A stretch of DNA of 64,000 nucleotides from Ricinus communis (GCF_019578655.1 NC_063264.1:21785688-21849687); one strand, 5' to 3'; positions 23,256 through 36,564 are shown, counted from the stretch's first letter. Made by a program: numbers and translations. Notes: a model not told the origin generated them from the sequence alone.

Positions 23256-24284
23256 AAGTGGCTTTGATGCATGTAATTGAGTAGCTAATTAGGTTAAAAT
23301 AGAGATTGGTTAAGCCTAATAAAATACGCTTGAATTAGATGGACCTAACATGTTGTATTGTGTATGTGTAAAAAATATTATGTTGTATTTATAAGGAATA
23401 TACTATTAACTAAAAAGGTAGGAATACATAGTTCAGAAAGTCGGTTTTCAGATCCATATCTGGATGCAGTGATGCTTCCTTAAGAAATCTAGTTATGCCA
23501 CGTAAGAAGTAAAAAGGTCTTGGTGACTCACTCAGGTGGCAACTCTATTCCTCTGTGCTAGTCTCTATAATTAGTTAGCATATTACTGATTAGATTAGAA
23601 AGCTTTGCAGTGCCCGTGCTTGCTAAGAACACTTGGATGCGCGCTTGAAACCGCCGCTCACAAATGAGTTCTTTAATATGCTATTTTTTCTCTTTATTCT
23701 CTTATTGATTTAATTAAAAACTCGATCCATTAATTCATATTATTTTTTTCTCACACTCTTAATTATGCAAGTTTTAGATTTTCAAATTTATATTGATTTC
23801 TTTCAAATATTTTAATTGAAGACAACAAGACCGAAATTGGAATTATCAAATTCTAAAATTGCTAATATGTACAACAATAATCATAGTAATCATAGTAAAG
23901 GTTATTAGCTAATGATTTAAATTAAATAATTATCTAATATTTAAATATTTCATTATATTTCTATTGATATCTATATATAACATTAAAATTATTTATTATT
24001 ATCTTCAATTATATTTTATCCCATCCATAGGACGGATAATCATTTAGTTATAAATGAAAGTAAGAATAATTTATTAAAGATTTTTCTGAAATACACTAAT
24101 CAATCTCTTGATTTTTAATAATATATTATGATGTTCTTAAGGTTTTATTTCAAATAAGAATGAGGAGGAGAAAGGATAGAGGCGCATTGTAACATCCCAG
24201 CTAGACTGACACTTTAAGAGCCCTAACATCATGTCCAAGCTTCCACAATAACATTAACAAAAAGAAGAAAAAAAAAGTACAACA

Positions 24285-25300
24285 GAGGACTAACCAGGCG
24301 AAACGAAATCAACCACAAAACTATAAAACAACTGAGCAAAAGCACCCTGGTTAACCAAATAAGAACAAAATATAGCTGGATAACTCCACCAGCAATCTAG
24401 TTGTTGAATGGCCACTTTTGAAGACAAGGCAACACTGACCCGGTTACCCTCCTTATAAATATGAGTGACCACAAAAGTGATGGAGCTAATAAAATAAAGA
24501 CATTGCATCCACTTAGCGTCCCATTGATGAGGGACCTGAGATGTCTTGTTTTTGAAAGATTTCAAAACATACAGGAATTTGTTTCTAGCCTTATTTTTTG
24601 TCCAGCCTAGCTCTCTTGCTTTGAGAATGGCAATTATTGCTGAACCAGGTTTAGCTTCAAAAGTGAAGCCAATAGCTATAGGAATAATACCGCAAGTGAG
24701 GACACCCCGGACCTACCGGGAGTCCCAAATGCAGCTCCCTCAGTGTTTATTTTCAGCCACCCAATTGGAGGTTTACGCCTGCTGAGTTCAATAAGTCTAG
24801 GAGCCTATAGAGGCTGACCTTTAATCTTCAACAAATTGAGCACTTGCCATTCCCTCATGGTATTAAAAGTAATGCCAACTTGAAAAAATTGAGCTTCCTT
24901 GATGCATCTCCATATAAGTCAGTAAAGTAGCATGTAAATCAGGATTGAAATCATTGAAAGCCACCTGATTCCGAGAGTGCCAAATTGACCAACAGCCTGA
25001 AACAACTGCAGTAAGAAGAAGAGCATGCAATTGGCTGCTCATCCTAGCACGTTGGATCACATCTGAAAAGACAACCTACACTTCGGAGATTAAGATTGAA
25101 AAGCGACGAAATACTACTCCAAGCTGCTGCCGCAAATGGGCAATGAAAGAAAAGATGCTTCGATGCAGAGCATGATGCAACAAGCGCTAGCAAACTACAG
25201 ACAGTGGAGGCAGGATTTAGTGTTTCTAAATGCATTTCAGCCATGTTAACCTAACAGAAGTATTTTTCGATTGCAAAACTGATTTGCCAAAAACAAAACC
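24285..25300 (-). pseudogene. LINE (L1-type) 3' end: zinc-binding RVT region and RNase H remnants
   Basis: On the minus strand, SKHLFFHCPFAAAAWSSISSLF (about 25060-25190) is the zf-RVT block that follows reverse transcriptase in plant L1 elements, and CWSIWHSRNQVAFN (about 24965) is the usual linker. RNase H-like sequence follows in pieces, ending WMQCLYFISSITFVVTHIYKEGNRV and FVVDFVSPG with a stop at 24290. Frames switch at least twice and carry stops, so it is dead. No RT lies at 25300-26000, so the 5' end is truncated, as is common for LINEs. Confidence 0.75.
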
Positions 25301-28300
25301 AGTAGAGGAGCCCGTCCACAACAAAGTATCCTGAGAGTAACACATTATTTTGCACTTCTGTAAAAGATTCAAAGAATTTTTGGTAGAAATATTTTTCTTT
25401 TCAATTTTAACTCTTAAAGCATTTTCAATACACTCAAATATGTGTCGAACTCTTTATTTTAAAGAGTCCTACAATAAGCTTAGGCGTGTAGAGGAAATTA
25501 ACCATGGGCAGAGATAATAAAAAACATATAAGAGAAAGAAGGATCTAGAGGAAAAAGGAGAAGAATCAGGGAGAGAGAGGGAGATGGCTGCCCTCAATGG
25601 TGAGGTGGGGGAAGAGTTAAAGGCCATAATCTTGGTCAGACATAAGGGAGATGCTAGTGAGCTCAAGATGACAATGGCGGCAGCTTAAGCGGTGGTGAAC
25701 GACGAAGAAGAAGAGAGAGAACTGAAGCTTCCTCTCGCCGTTTGTGTTGTTTCCGACCACATCAACCGGTGATCTTAGGCTCAAACAAATCAGCATCGCC
25801 TAGGCTTCCATTTCCGACCAACATCAGTCTTTTTGGTTGCCGAAAAATTAAAATCCAATGAGAGAGAGGTTATAGGGACATTATGATTTCTAATTTTTTT
25901 CAGTTATCTCCGGTTGAATTAGGGTGATTAGAGACTATATTTGGAACCTACTCTCCATAAGCTTTCCGTCAACACGAATTTTGTAGAGACTGGACTCCGT
26001 TGGAAAATCAATGACTGGATTTGTATTAGTGTTCTATGACTGGTCCATAATTTGAATTGAAAATTAGACACTGAAATCATATTCTATGCGTCAATACGAG
26101 TCCATAGATGTTCTCAAATTGTCAATCAGATATCGGGACCGGAGACGAATTGACCAATTTAATACGTGTTAGGGATTAAGTATTCGAAAGTCGTTCAGAG
26201 AGAAAGGTTATCGAATTAAGTGAAAGGTATAGTTAGTTCGAACCCTACATACAAAAAGCTTATAAGATTGTAGTTTTTTTTAATTATATTATGAATAATC
26301 TTATCTAAAATGCTTTCTTGAGAAAGTCCTTGTTTTTATTAAATTAAATTTAGAAAAATTAGAATAATTTCTATACAACTCAAGAATGAATAATAGTAGT
26401 TTGGATTTTTGTGAAATTTATAAATTAGATTTTATACAATTGGATGAGTGGTATACACTAATTTATGTGGCCCATACAATCACATATTGGACATTGGGTG
26501 TTGATTCAGTAACATAAACATATGATATATTGTCTTTGGTATAACATTCAATATTTATATGCTTTTGATAATTTTATTTTTAAGACTCATTAAGATGAAA
26601 ATTAAGAATTATTAACTTTTATCACTGATATTTATCCAGTTGGTTAACAGATTTTATATTATATCTATAGAATGAGATATGATGTTAAACTACTTGTCTA
26701 TTTTTCTTCTCACTGAGTTTTTACTCTTTTTCCACTCACTAGTGTTATGTAGGATACTTAAGAGTTGAATCAAAATAAAACTTATTGTAGATAGAGCTTT
26801 GTGTGTTAGCATCCATAGTTTGAAAAAGAGAAGATTGAAAATTAAATAATTGGGCTCAGTTTGGACAGAGTCGTTCCATAAAATGCATATACCTTTAAAA
26901 TTTATAAAAATAATCTTTTAGATTATAAAAACATGAAATATATTATTCTTTTTTGTAAGGCAACAAATCATTTCGTGATTACAAAATGAATTTCACCAAT
27001 CAACTCAAGATCAAGAACATTAGATGTAGGTTCAATTTAAACCGAACCAAACTGATTTGGTTTGATCATGAGAGACCACCGTACAATAAAGGAGCATTGT
27101 CTCCTATAAGTGACAACGAAGGATGCCAGTGATTGATGACATTAAGGCTTAGGCAAACAACGTCGACGAAGGAATCAACATTGTGGCATTATTGACGTCG
27201 AGCGAGGAGGACAACAAAAGGGCGGCATGGTCAAACGAAGGATGAATATGTCGAGATTTAAAGAAATCGAGCTGGTCATGTTAACAGTTGGTGGCAGCCA
27301 TGGTGAAGGACAGTAATTGATGGTGTTGAGGATGACACCACCTATAGTGTGTCTGAACGATGCAAGAACATCGGCGAAGGAAAGGCTAAATATATAAGGG
27401 AGAAATCAATAGGGTTTTGATTTTGTGTTGAAGAAAATAATTTTTGAGGATGATTATTAATTTTGAACGGATTATTGTTGGTATAATTAAGAAAATAATT
27501 AATTTTTGGAGGGGAGAGTTGAAAAAAGTGGAAGGTTTAAGAGTCTTAGAGGAAGGTGGAAGAGAGAATTTAAATTTGATTAGGACTCTTGAGTTTACTT
27601 GGCCACATATTTCCAATACTAGGTGTTATATGGGTGGTATTAAACTTGGGGTCAGAGATTCCTGTAGATTTTGGATTTAGGAATTGAAGTTATTAATTTT
27701 AAAGAAAGAGTCATATATATAGCCTTGACTCTTGGACTAGACATATATTTTTGGCCTAAGCCAAAAATAAATGGAGAAAAAAGATCTGATCCATTAGCAA
27801 GCCCATGAAATGAATTTAATTAATTAATTAATTAAATGACACTAAATTTAATAATTGGCCAATAGTGAGAAAGTACATTCAAGAAAAAACGAGAGCAGAG
27901 AGGAGTCAGTGAGCACTAAGTCAATAACTATTCTACATTTTTCACAAAATAACTACCTTGAGTAACAAGGATAATAAGGCTCTAGTGGTTAAAAAGAAGA
28001 AGAAAGAGTTATTTTCCAAAACGCGCAGAAATTAATGATCTTTATAAATTGAAGAACAAAAGATAAGAGAGGAGTATCAAAACTCATCAAATAGATAGAA
28101 AAACTATCCAAACACAAGATCAAAGTTTCGAAGAGCATTTCATTAATTATCCCACCAGTCAATTTTAATTATTGTCAAGTCATGTTTCTCAATATTTACT
28201 TTTCATATTTTCACTTAAAAACACAAACTTTTTTAAATTGTCAACAAATTTTATATAAGCCCTCAACTCACTTATTTTTAGTCATTTATTGCCATTACAA

Positions 28301-28678
28301 CAAAATTATTGGTATAAAAAATTTAAGCAAATTGTAATAAAGGAAGCTTAGAAATTTACAATTAATTGATTACAAAAACTAAGGTACAATAATTTTCAGA
28401 CAGTTCATATACCAATGTATGTGGCATGCTCAACAAACTTTAACCAAAAAATTATTAAGCTACTATATGATTTTAGTCTTATTTTAAGACTTGACTAATG
28501 ATGCCTTTATTAACGTAAATATTTTGTGTTGAATTGGAATTTTTTAAATATTTGTGAATGTGTGAACACATGAATTCTCCTAAATGATTTTTCATTGTCG
28601 ACAGCAATTTAGTTAAGCCACATTTATCCTGCATATGGATTAAAAAATGGTATTAAGTCACCTTTGTCTCGCATATGG
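25301..28678. other. AT-rich DNA without supportable genes
   Basis: Stretches 25680-26230 and 27060-27400 are less AT-rich and read like LTR or UTR sequence of unassigned retroelements (phrases such as ACTGGACTCCGTTGGAAAAT), but I found no termini or TSD. Frames at 27386-27680 on both strands overlap each other and show no motif. A short direct repeat containing GCATATGGATTAA occurs at about 28631 and 28671. Confidence 0.4.
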
Positions 28679-28687
28679 ATTAAGATA

Positions 28688-29082
28688 GGTCTAACCGTCT
28701 AAAAGATCCAAACCCTTGAGGTAGTTTGCTATTTTGATCATTTTTTTAAATTATCAATTTAGCCATAATTTCGCTAATCGAGTGCAATTTTGGCCAAATT
28801 GAGTTGCTGGTCTAAATTAAGCAACTTGGATGGTGATATGAACGCAATTTAGGAAATGAGAATTTAAAATTAAGTAATGTGTATAAATAATGCGGCATTA
28901 AGACCAATCAATTTGAATTTCTCATTTTCTAATTGGTGTCTTTGTCACTATCCGTGTTGTTTAATTTTGACAAACAACTCAACTAGGGTAAAAATTGCAC
29001 TGTGGCTAAATTGATAATTTTTAAAGGATTAGCCAGAATAGCAAAATTTTGTAAAAGTTTAGATTGTTTAGGATTTTAGGCC
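28688..29082. mobile_element. 395-bp foldback MITE with 9-bp TSD (Mutator-like candidate)
   Basis: The left arm begins GGTCTAACCGTCTAAAAGAT; the reverse complement of the right end begins GGCCTAAAATCCTAAACAAT, and similarity continues through AAATTATCAATTTAGCCA. Flanks ATTAAGATA (28679-28687) and ATTAAAATA (29083-29091) match at 8 of 9 bases. The arms are over 130 bp. It has no coding capacity. Confidence 0.75.
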
Positions 29083-29327
29083 ATTAAAATATAGTACTGC
29101 AAATATTTTTTAAAGTGCAAAGTGTTGTTGTTAGTTGGACTACTCAAAGTTAAACTTTTCATAATCTATCTTTTATTAATAGTAACAAGAATATTAAATT
29201 AAAATATTAGAATATATAAAATTATTGAATTGAAACAAATATTATTAAATAAAAATGTGGTCTACAAAAATATAATATATTTAAAATATGTTTTCTTAAG
29301 AGTAATAATAAAATTTGATTAAATTAG

Positions 29328-30634
29328 TGATATATATTTTTTAGTACTCGCAAGTGCACGAACCGTTCCTATAGTAAGGGTAAGTTCACCACGAGGTCGA
29401 TCTTTCAAGGAACTATGAGGCCACTTATTATAAAGACTACTTATCAACACAAAACAATAAAAGTAAATCTAAACACTCTAAATTGTATATTTGAGATGAT
29501 AATGGTCATAAAGTAAAGTAACTAAACAATAAATAAATATGCAATGCAAATGCAAATGCTTATGATCTAAAACTATATGCTAAAAATAGTATTTAATCTA
29601 GCCATTTACTTAGTAATCTCCTTGTTTTACTTTAAGCCTGATCTAATGAATGAGACGGTGATGTGCCTTTTCCCTAAATCACTCAAGCTAATGATGCAAT
29701 TTAGGTTTTTTATACCAATATAGATTAAAGTAAAGATATTGTTTCTAATACTTTTAAACCTAAAGATTTTCATAACAATTACTATTGCTAAATTAATATG
29801 ATGGTTAACTAACAATAATAACTGAAATTAATAAAGATATGAAGGTAAAGAAATCATTCATTAAATAAATAAATAACAAGGTTCATACAAAGTAAAAAGA
29901 CTAAATTAAATACTCATGAAAACTAGCCTAACATATTTAACCCAATGATCATGGTATTAAATAGAAAGACATAAAATATAATAAAATAAAAAGCTCCCTC
30001 AAGATCCAGAATTTCTTCAAGTAGGAAGAAGATTGGTCCTCAATCTCCACTTCTTGAAGAGCTCCTTAGATCCTCAAAGAACAATGAAAACTAAAACTAA
30101 AGTGTTTATAAAAAACTGTAGAAAATTATGGAGAGAATAATGGTTGCAGGTGTAGAGAGCAGGTAGGAGAAAACTCCCCTCCTTATTTTCCCTTCCTTGT
30201 TCCTTGCAGAGATTTATATAGAGGAGAGTCCTCCTCTAAATAAATCTCTCTAGAGATGAGTATACTAATATAAGTTTATCTAAGAGATAAGACTTAAAGT
30301 ATCTTAATCTCCACCAAATACTATTCCATAAATAACTCTTAATATAAATCCTAATAATTACACAAAATGACTAAAATATCCCTTGGGCCTCATAATTAGC
30401 AGTCCATGAGTCTTAATCTTGGGCCTTGACACGAATATGTCCTATTAAGCTTCTTTTAGCTCCATATTTTTCTCTTTTTGCTCCATATTTTTCTCTTTTT
30501 GCTAATATTCCTGAAAATAGACAATTAAGCTTAAGTGAGGCAAAAACACATATTTTCACCATTTTATATATAGAAATATATCATTAAAGCTTTAAAATAC
30601 CCTTAAAAATCTATACATAATTTGGACCGATCAA
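29328..30634 (-). repeat. 3' LTR of the gag-pro gypsy element
   Basis: 1307 bp; in plus orientation it starts TGATATATATTTTTTAGT and ends GACCGATCA. It carries a 24-bp tandem duplication (GCTCCATATTTTTCTCTTTTT twice at about 30459-30505) that the other LTR lacks, which accounts for most of the length difference. Confidence 0.9.
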
Positions 30635-32624
30635 ATATCCCCACACTTAAACTTTTACTTGTCCTCAAGTAAATAGCAACCGAGAATTAACTTTTGCAAA
30701 AATCATGAAAAACATCCCTACTCAGCTTAAAGATATTATTCAAAAGAATCTCACTAATGCAAAGATCATGTCAACCCAAGAACATTTGAGTCATAATAAT
30801 TTTCTTTAAAAATATAAACTCAATCATTGTTAATCAAAGGATTCAAGCATCCAATCCTTCACACCTGTTTCACAACAAATAGTCTAACTCATCTTCAAAG
30901 GATACAACTATGATGCATAATCCAAATTATTATAACCCTATTCAAAAAGGCAAAACCTTCATTCAAAAACAAGAGATCAATAGGCATTTATTACTTGCTT
31001 TTGAAGCTTTTATACTTTTTATTTTCTTTTCTTTATACCCCTAGGATTTTAATTTTTGATACTTGGGGTACTTCTTTCTTTCTTGAGATGTTATGCCTTT
31101 TTATGCAAATACAAACATGGGCAATGAATGCACCTGGTTACTCAACAAAACATACAACAAGATGCTTTGCATACTCATAATCTTAATTGCCTTTTTACGC
31201 GAAAATCAACATTGGTCATGAAAATCCCCGGTTACTAAGCAACTAAAATTAGCGGAGTAGAGTTATTAAACTTAGAGCTTTAAACTTGCCCATATCATAT
31301 CTCACAAACTTAGGCAAGCCAATTTAATAACAAGAAAATCATAATCTAAATCATACACTTCTAATCATACCCATGTCAAATGTTGCTAAACTATTCATCA
31401 TGTCCATATACAAAAGATGAACACTTGATCATTTAAGTGCAAATAACTCATGAGTTCATATTTATACACGTTAAAACTAACTCAAGAGTTCAAGAATCTT
31501 AACATAATAGCATTCTTTCATCGACTCTTATATAGAACAATAAGAAAAAGCTGAGTGAAAAATTTAAAATTTTGTAAAGATTAACCAAAGTTGCTAATTC
31601 TCATGGCATATGACGTATAAAGTTTAATCGAAGAAATATTCTATTTCCCTCCCCCACACTTAAATTTGACATTGCCCTCAATGTCATTGCATATAGAAAA
31701 ATAAAGAACAAAAAGAGAGGAAAAAGATAGAATACTCCCCTCGAATTTTGCTATGCATAGTAAACCATGAACTTGAATTCCAATCTCCACCATTCAAACC
31801 TTAGAAGTACACTTGAACACACATCATTGATAATTATAAAATAAATAAAGAAATAAAAATTTAAAAATAATGAAGAATTAAAAATAATAAACTATACTAG
31901 AAAGATTAAATCCTAAGATAATTAAAAGTTAGATCCTAATAAATAAATATAAATTCTAGAATAAAATTTAAAATAAAGTCCTAGATCAATGATATGACTA
32001 TTTATATGGAGGAGATAGAAATATATTTAATTTTAAAAGAGAGTATTTTAACTAAAAATAATTCATAACTAATCCCAATTTCTTGGATTTAATTATTTAA
32101 TTTTTGCTCAATTTATTTTTACATTGCGTCGTTAAGCTCCCGCTGCGTGCCTATCTTTGTGGGCTGTTCATGTGCCTGCCGATCTTTGCGGGCATGTGGC
32201 CCGGCTGGGCTTCCTCAGCGGCAAGACGCATTCTTGGGCTGCACTGGCTTCCTCGCGGAGCATCCCGCGACCACAGGCTGCGCGGGCCCGTGTTGTCTCT
32301 ACTGGCTGCTGTGGGCCGTGTCGTCTCTGCCGCTAGCTGCTACGGGCCCGTGTGAAAATTCGTTGCCGCAACATGGCTCGCTCAATTTTTTTTTTTGGTT
32401 GGAGCTTTAATTTTTTCTCATGGAGACGTATTGCCTTTTTGGGGATCAAATACAAGCCTACAAGATAAACATAAAATAAATAAAAAATAGAAAAATTAAA
32501 AATAAATTAAAAAAATTAAAAAAAAAAACTAAAATAATAATAATAATAATAATAACTTAAATGCATAAAAATAAAAATACAATTGCTGAGTTTATTGTCT
32601 ATAGCTAGACATTCCTGATTATGC
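30635..32624 (-). other. Non-coding internal region with a GC-rich island
   Basis: Between protease and PPT. Mostly AT-rich, but 32110-32385 is strikingly GC-rich (GGGCCCGTGT repeated, GCGGGAT, CGGCTGGGC). Frames 32104-32410 exist only because of the base composition. No pol domain is present. Confidence 0.55.
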
Positions 32625-33408
32625 TCATGGTGGGCGTTCATCCGCGCACTCCACCTCTTCGTCATAAGCCATTCCTTTTAAGTATGGCTTTATACTTTTA
32701 ATGCGAACATCTAAAGTGTCACGAAAACTCTTGTCAATTAAGAATGGAATATCATCATATAATTGTTTATAAACAAGAGAATCTAAATAATTATATGAAC
32801 ACTTATCAATAGTAGATTTAGGAGATAAAGTTAGAAAATCAAATACTTTAAATTCCACAGTTTCTCCTAAAACTGTCATGGTAAGTTTTCCATCATGCAT
32901 ATCAATCACAGTTCTAGTAGTTGCCATGAAAGGTCTACCAAGGAGTATGGTTTGCTCTTTATCCCTTGTTGGTGTATTTTCCATGTCAAGTACTACAAAA
33001 TCAACTGAAATTACTAACTTACCTACTTGCACTAGCAAGTCTTCCACTATACCTCTAGGGTATTTTATCGATCTGTCTGCAAATTGTAGAGACATAGTGG
33101 TAGGCTTCAACTCTCCCAAGCCAAGTCGTTCATGCATCGAATAAGGCATCAAGTTGATGCTTGCTCCCAAATCTAACATGGCTTTTGTATGTTTTTTTAT
33201 CACTTATTGTAATATCAATGGTGAAGCTACCAGGATCCTTCATCTTAAGGGGCAATTGATGTTGAAGCATTACACTTGCTACTTGTACTTTTTCATTGTT
33301 CGCATATCGCCTTTTGTTGGTGTTCAACTTTTTAAAGAATTTCGCATAAACTGGTTTATTCCTGATAACATCCAACAAAGGTAAGTTAGTATAAACTTTA
33401 GAGAGCAT
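32625..33408 (-). pseudogene. Gypsy aspartic protease (retropepsin-like), frameshifted
   Basis: The minus-strand frame 33203-32625 holds the catalytic motif as MLDLGASINLMP (D-x-GAS), then YPRGIVEDLLVQVGKL, FVVLDM and LLGRPFMATTRTVIDMHDGK, the standard block order of Athila/Tat-like proteases. The upstream part (33408-33130), ending SKHQLDALFDA, is in another frame. The shift falls in the T-run at about 33188-33196. In an intact element this enzyme processes Gag. Confidence 0.8.
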
Positions 33409-33409
33409 C

Positions 33410-35044
33410 TCAATACTTTAAAAAAAATTCATCATTTTTGCTCTCTTTGGGTTGGTTTAGAAAAGGAATAGGGGGTCTATAAGGCTGAGCTGCCTTATGA
33501 AATTCAGGTCCAGAAAATGCTTCCTTTTCTTTCTTCTCCAGCCTAAGATTAGGCTCTACTCTTTCTTCCTTTTGTATGCTTTCCTCATTGCTTTGCAATA
33601 ATCCATCATTTTTAGGTGTACCTGTATAAGAAGAAAAATTCCTTTCAGTTTCCATAGTAATATTATCGACAACCTCACCTCTTCTAATACTAGTAATGGA
33701 ATTGGCTTGTTCAGGTTGACTTGATAATTCCTCTTTATTGAGCTCTTCAACAATTTATTCCACTCGAGCTTCTAAACGTTTTAGTGAAGCCTCAATGGAA
33801 TCTGTCTTTTTCTCATTCCTCTCCATCCTATCATGAGAAGCCATCATAAATGATTGAAGTGTTTCTTCCAAACTTGGCTTCCTTTATTCATTAGATCGAA
33901 GAGTTTGTTCTTGATCTTGAAAGAAAGGATTGGAGTCCCTTTGGAATTGAGAATATTGGTCTTGGTAATGAGGTTGATTTTGATTTCTCAATAATTGTGG
34001 TGGGTTTTGGTCATTGTATTTCCAAGAAAAATTTGGATGGTTTCTCCAACCTGTATTATATGTGTTGGAATAAGGGTCATTCATAGGATGCATAGGTTGA
34101 TAAGAATCCATCAAATTTATTTGGTCATACATATTTTCTCTATTATTATCAAAAGATGAACAAACATTAGCACTATGACTATAAATACCACAAATACCAC
34201 ATACCTCATTATTTGGTGAGTTTTTTGTTGAAGTAAGCATATTAACTTGCTTAGTCAATTCAGCCAATTGCACAGCCATCTCACTATTAGCTACCACTTC
34301 ATTTACTTCTATTCTCTTTGTCCTCACACTCTTTTGTTGAGAATTGGCTCCTAACATCTCAAAGATGTTATAAACCTCATCAGGTGTCCTTTCTAACATA
34401 GCACCCCTAGCTGCATTATCAACCATACATTGATATTGGTGTGTCAATCCATCATAAAATGATTGGTTAGTTATTGGGAGTGGGAATCCATGGTGTAGGC
34501 ATTGCAATAAAAGTGATTTGAAGCGATCCTATGCTTCATGAAAAGATTCAGCATTCTCTTAATAAAAATTAGAAATTTCACCTCTTAATTCTTTTGTCTT
34601 TTGTTGTGAGTAAAATCTACTCATAAACTTTTGATAAATTTCATTCCAATTTCTCAAAGAATTAGGAGGCAAGGTCATTAACCAAGCCTTTGCTCTTTCT
34701 TTCAATGAATAAGGGAAACACCTCATTCTTAGTTGATCCTCATTAAGTCTAGATAATGGAAAAGTATGAACTATGGCATAAAATTCTCTAATGAATGTTA
34801 ATGCATCCTCACTGGGCATACCATAAAATGAAGGAAGTATATTAAAATGAATGCTCTTAAGTTCATAATTCCTAGATGTATCACCTAGAACTATGCATGA
34901 AGTAGTGTTACCAATTGTAGGCATTGCATAATCTTTCATAGCCATTCGCCTTTCAGCTTCTACTTCTCTTGGTGGGTTTGCCATGATATCAACTTCTTCT
35001 GTTGATTCTTCTTCTAATTGTTTCCTGCTAAGCATACAAAACAA
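33410..35044 (-). pseudogene. Gypsy Gag with CCHC zinc knuckle, several stops
   Basis: The minus-strand frame starts near 35044. The retrotransposon Gag domain (SIHFNILPSFYGMPSEDALT, then ERAKAWLMTLPP and WNEIYQKFMSRFY) is followed by a zinc knuckle CGICGIYSHSANVC (C-x2-C-x4-H-x4-C) and a Gln/Asn-rich linker. Stop codons interrupt the frame near 34560, 34530, 33883 and 33755, so Gag as written cannot be made. It would otherwise form the particle that packages element RNA. Confidence 0.82.
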
Positions 35045-35256
35045 AAGAAAAATTTCAGATTAAAATTAAAATTTTAAAAATAAAATTTACAAACAAAATA
35101 AAAACACATAAACAAAACAAATCACAAAACACAAAAACACAAAACAAACAAATAAAATAAAAACACATAAATAAAATAAATCACAAAACACAAAACAAAC
35201 TAACAAACACAAAATACTTTTGATAATCAATCAATATAATAAATTTGGACACAGTT

Positions 35257-35273
35257 CCCCGGCAACGACGCCA
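35257..35273 (-). other. Primer-binding site (tRNA-Asp type)
   Basis: Minus strand TGGCGTCGTTGCCGGGG, five bases inside the 5' LTR. It equals the complement of the plant tRNA-Asp 3' end except for one base (T for C in GCGCC). Confidence 0.75.
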
Positions 35274-35278
35274 AAACT

Positions 35279-36564
35279 TGATATGTCTTTTTTAGTATTC
35301 GCAAGTGCACGAACCATTCCTATAGTAAGGGTAAGTTCACCACGAGGTCGATCTTTCAAGGAACTATGAGGCCACTTATTATAAAGACTACTTATCAACA
35401 CAAAACAATAAAAGTAAATCTAAACACTCTAAATTGTATATTTGAGATGATAATGGTCATAAAGTAAAGTAACTAAACAATAAATTAATATGCAATGCAA
35501 ATGCAAATGCTTATAATCTAAAACTATATACTAAAAATAGTATTTAATCTAGCCATTTACTTAGTAATCTCCTTGTTTTACTTTAAGCCTGATCTAATGA
35601 ATGAGATGGTGATGTGCCTTTTCCCTAAATCACTCAAGCTAATGATGCAATTTAGGTTTCTTATACCAACATAGATTAAAGTAAAGATGATGTTTCTAAT
35701 ACTTTTAAACCTAAAGATTTTCATAACAATTACTATTGCTAAATTAATATGATGGTTAACTAACAATAATAACTGAAATTAATAAAGATATGAAGGTAAA
35801 AAAATCATTCATTAAATAAATAAATAACAAGGTTCATACAAAGTAAAAAGACTAAACTAAATACTTACGAAAACTAGCCTAACATATTTAACCTAATGAT
35901 CATGGTATTAAATAGAAAGACATAAAATAATAAAATAAAAAGCTCCCTCAAAATCCAGAATTTCTTCAAGTAGGAAGAAGATTGGTCCTCAGTCTCCACT
36001 TCTTGAAAAGCTCCTTAGATCCTCAAAGAACAATGAAAACTAAAACTAAAGTGTTTATAAAAAACTGTAGAGAATTATGGAGAGAATAATGGTTGCAGGT
36101 GTAGAGAGCAGGTAGGAGAAAACTCCCCTCCTTCTTCTTTTCCCTTCCTTATTCCTTGCAGAGATTTATATAGAGGAGAGTCCTCCTTTAAATAAATCTC
36201 TCTAGAGATGAGTATACTAATATAAGTTTATCTAAGAGATAAGATTTAAAGTATCTTAATCTCCACCAAATACTATTCCATAAATAACTCTTAATATAAA
36301 TCCTAATAATTACACAAAATGACTAAAATATCTCTTGGGCCTCGTAATTAGCAGTCCATGCGTCTTAATCTTGGACCTTGACACGAATATGTCCTATTAA
36401 GCTTCTTTTAGCTCCATAGTTTTCTCTTTTTGCTAATATTCCTGAAAATAGACAATTAAGCTTAAGTGAGGCAAAAGCACATATTTTCATCATTTTATAT
36501 ATAGAAATATATCATTAAAGCTTTAAAATACCCTTAAATATCTATACATAATTTGGACCGATCA
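35279..36564 (-). repeat. 5' LTR of the gag-pro gypsy element
   Basis: 1286 bp, TGATATGTCTTTTTTAG to GACCGATCA in plus orientation, flanked on the outside by ATTAG. It is nearly identical to 29328-30634. Confidence 0.9.

Larger units (their letters stand above)
29328..36564 (-). mobile_element. Complete non-autonomous gypsy element (gag-pro only), TSD ATTAG
   Basis: A 7237-bp element on the minus strand. LTRs lie at 29328-30634 and 35279-36564, with TSD ATTAG at 29323-29327 and 36565-36569. The primer-binding site next to the 5' LTR (35257-35273) reads, on the minus strand, TGGCGTCGTTGCCGGGG. It matches the 3' end of tRNA-Asp with one mismatch. The PPT is AGTTTAAGTGTGGGG at about 30640-30655 (minus). 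Only gag and protease are present; about 2 kb of non-coding DNA follows the protease, so RT, RNase H and integrase must come from elsewhere. The LTRs look about 97% identical by eye, so the insertion is fairly recent. This is the architecture called TR-GAG or large non-autonomous Athila/Tat-like. Confidence 0.9.

Noticed and set aside
26220..26260. AGTTCGAACCC, like a tRNA B box
   Set aside because: No A box at a suitable distance and no cloverleaf; it is a chance match.
29627..29815. Paired 62-codon ORFs, also at 35578-35766
   Set aside because: They are the two LTR copies of one element; the frame is LTR sequence, not a gene family.
32104..32410. Two overlapping ORFs in a GC-rich stretch
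   Set aside because: Open only because stop codons are rare in GC-rich DNA; they lie in the non-coding interior of the gag-pro gypsy element.
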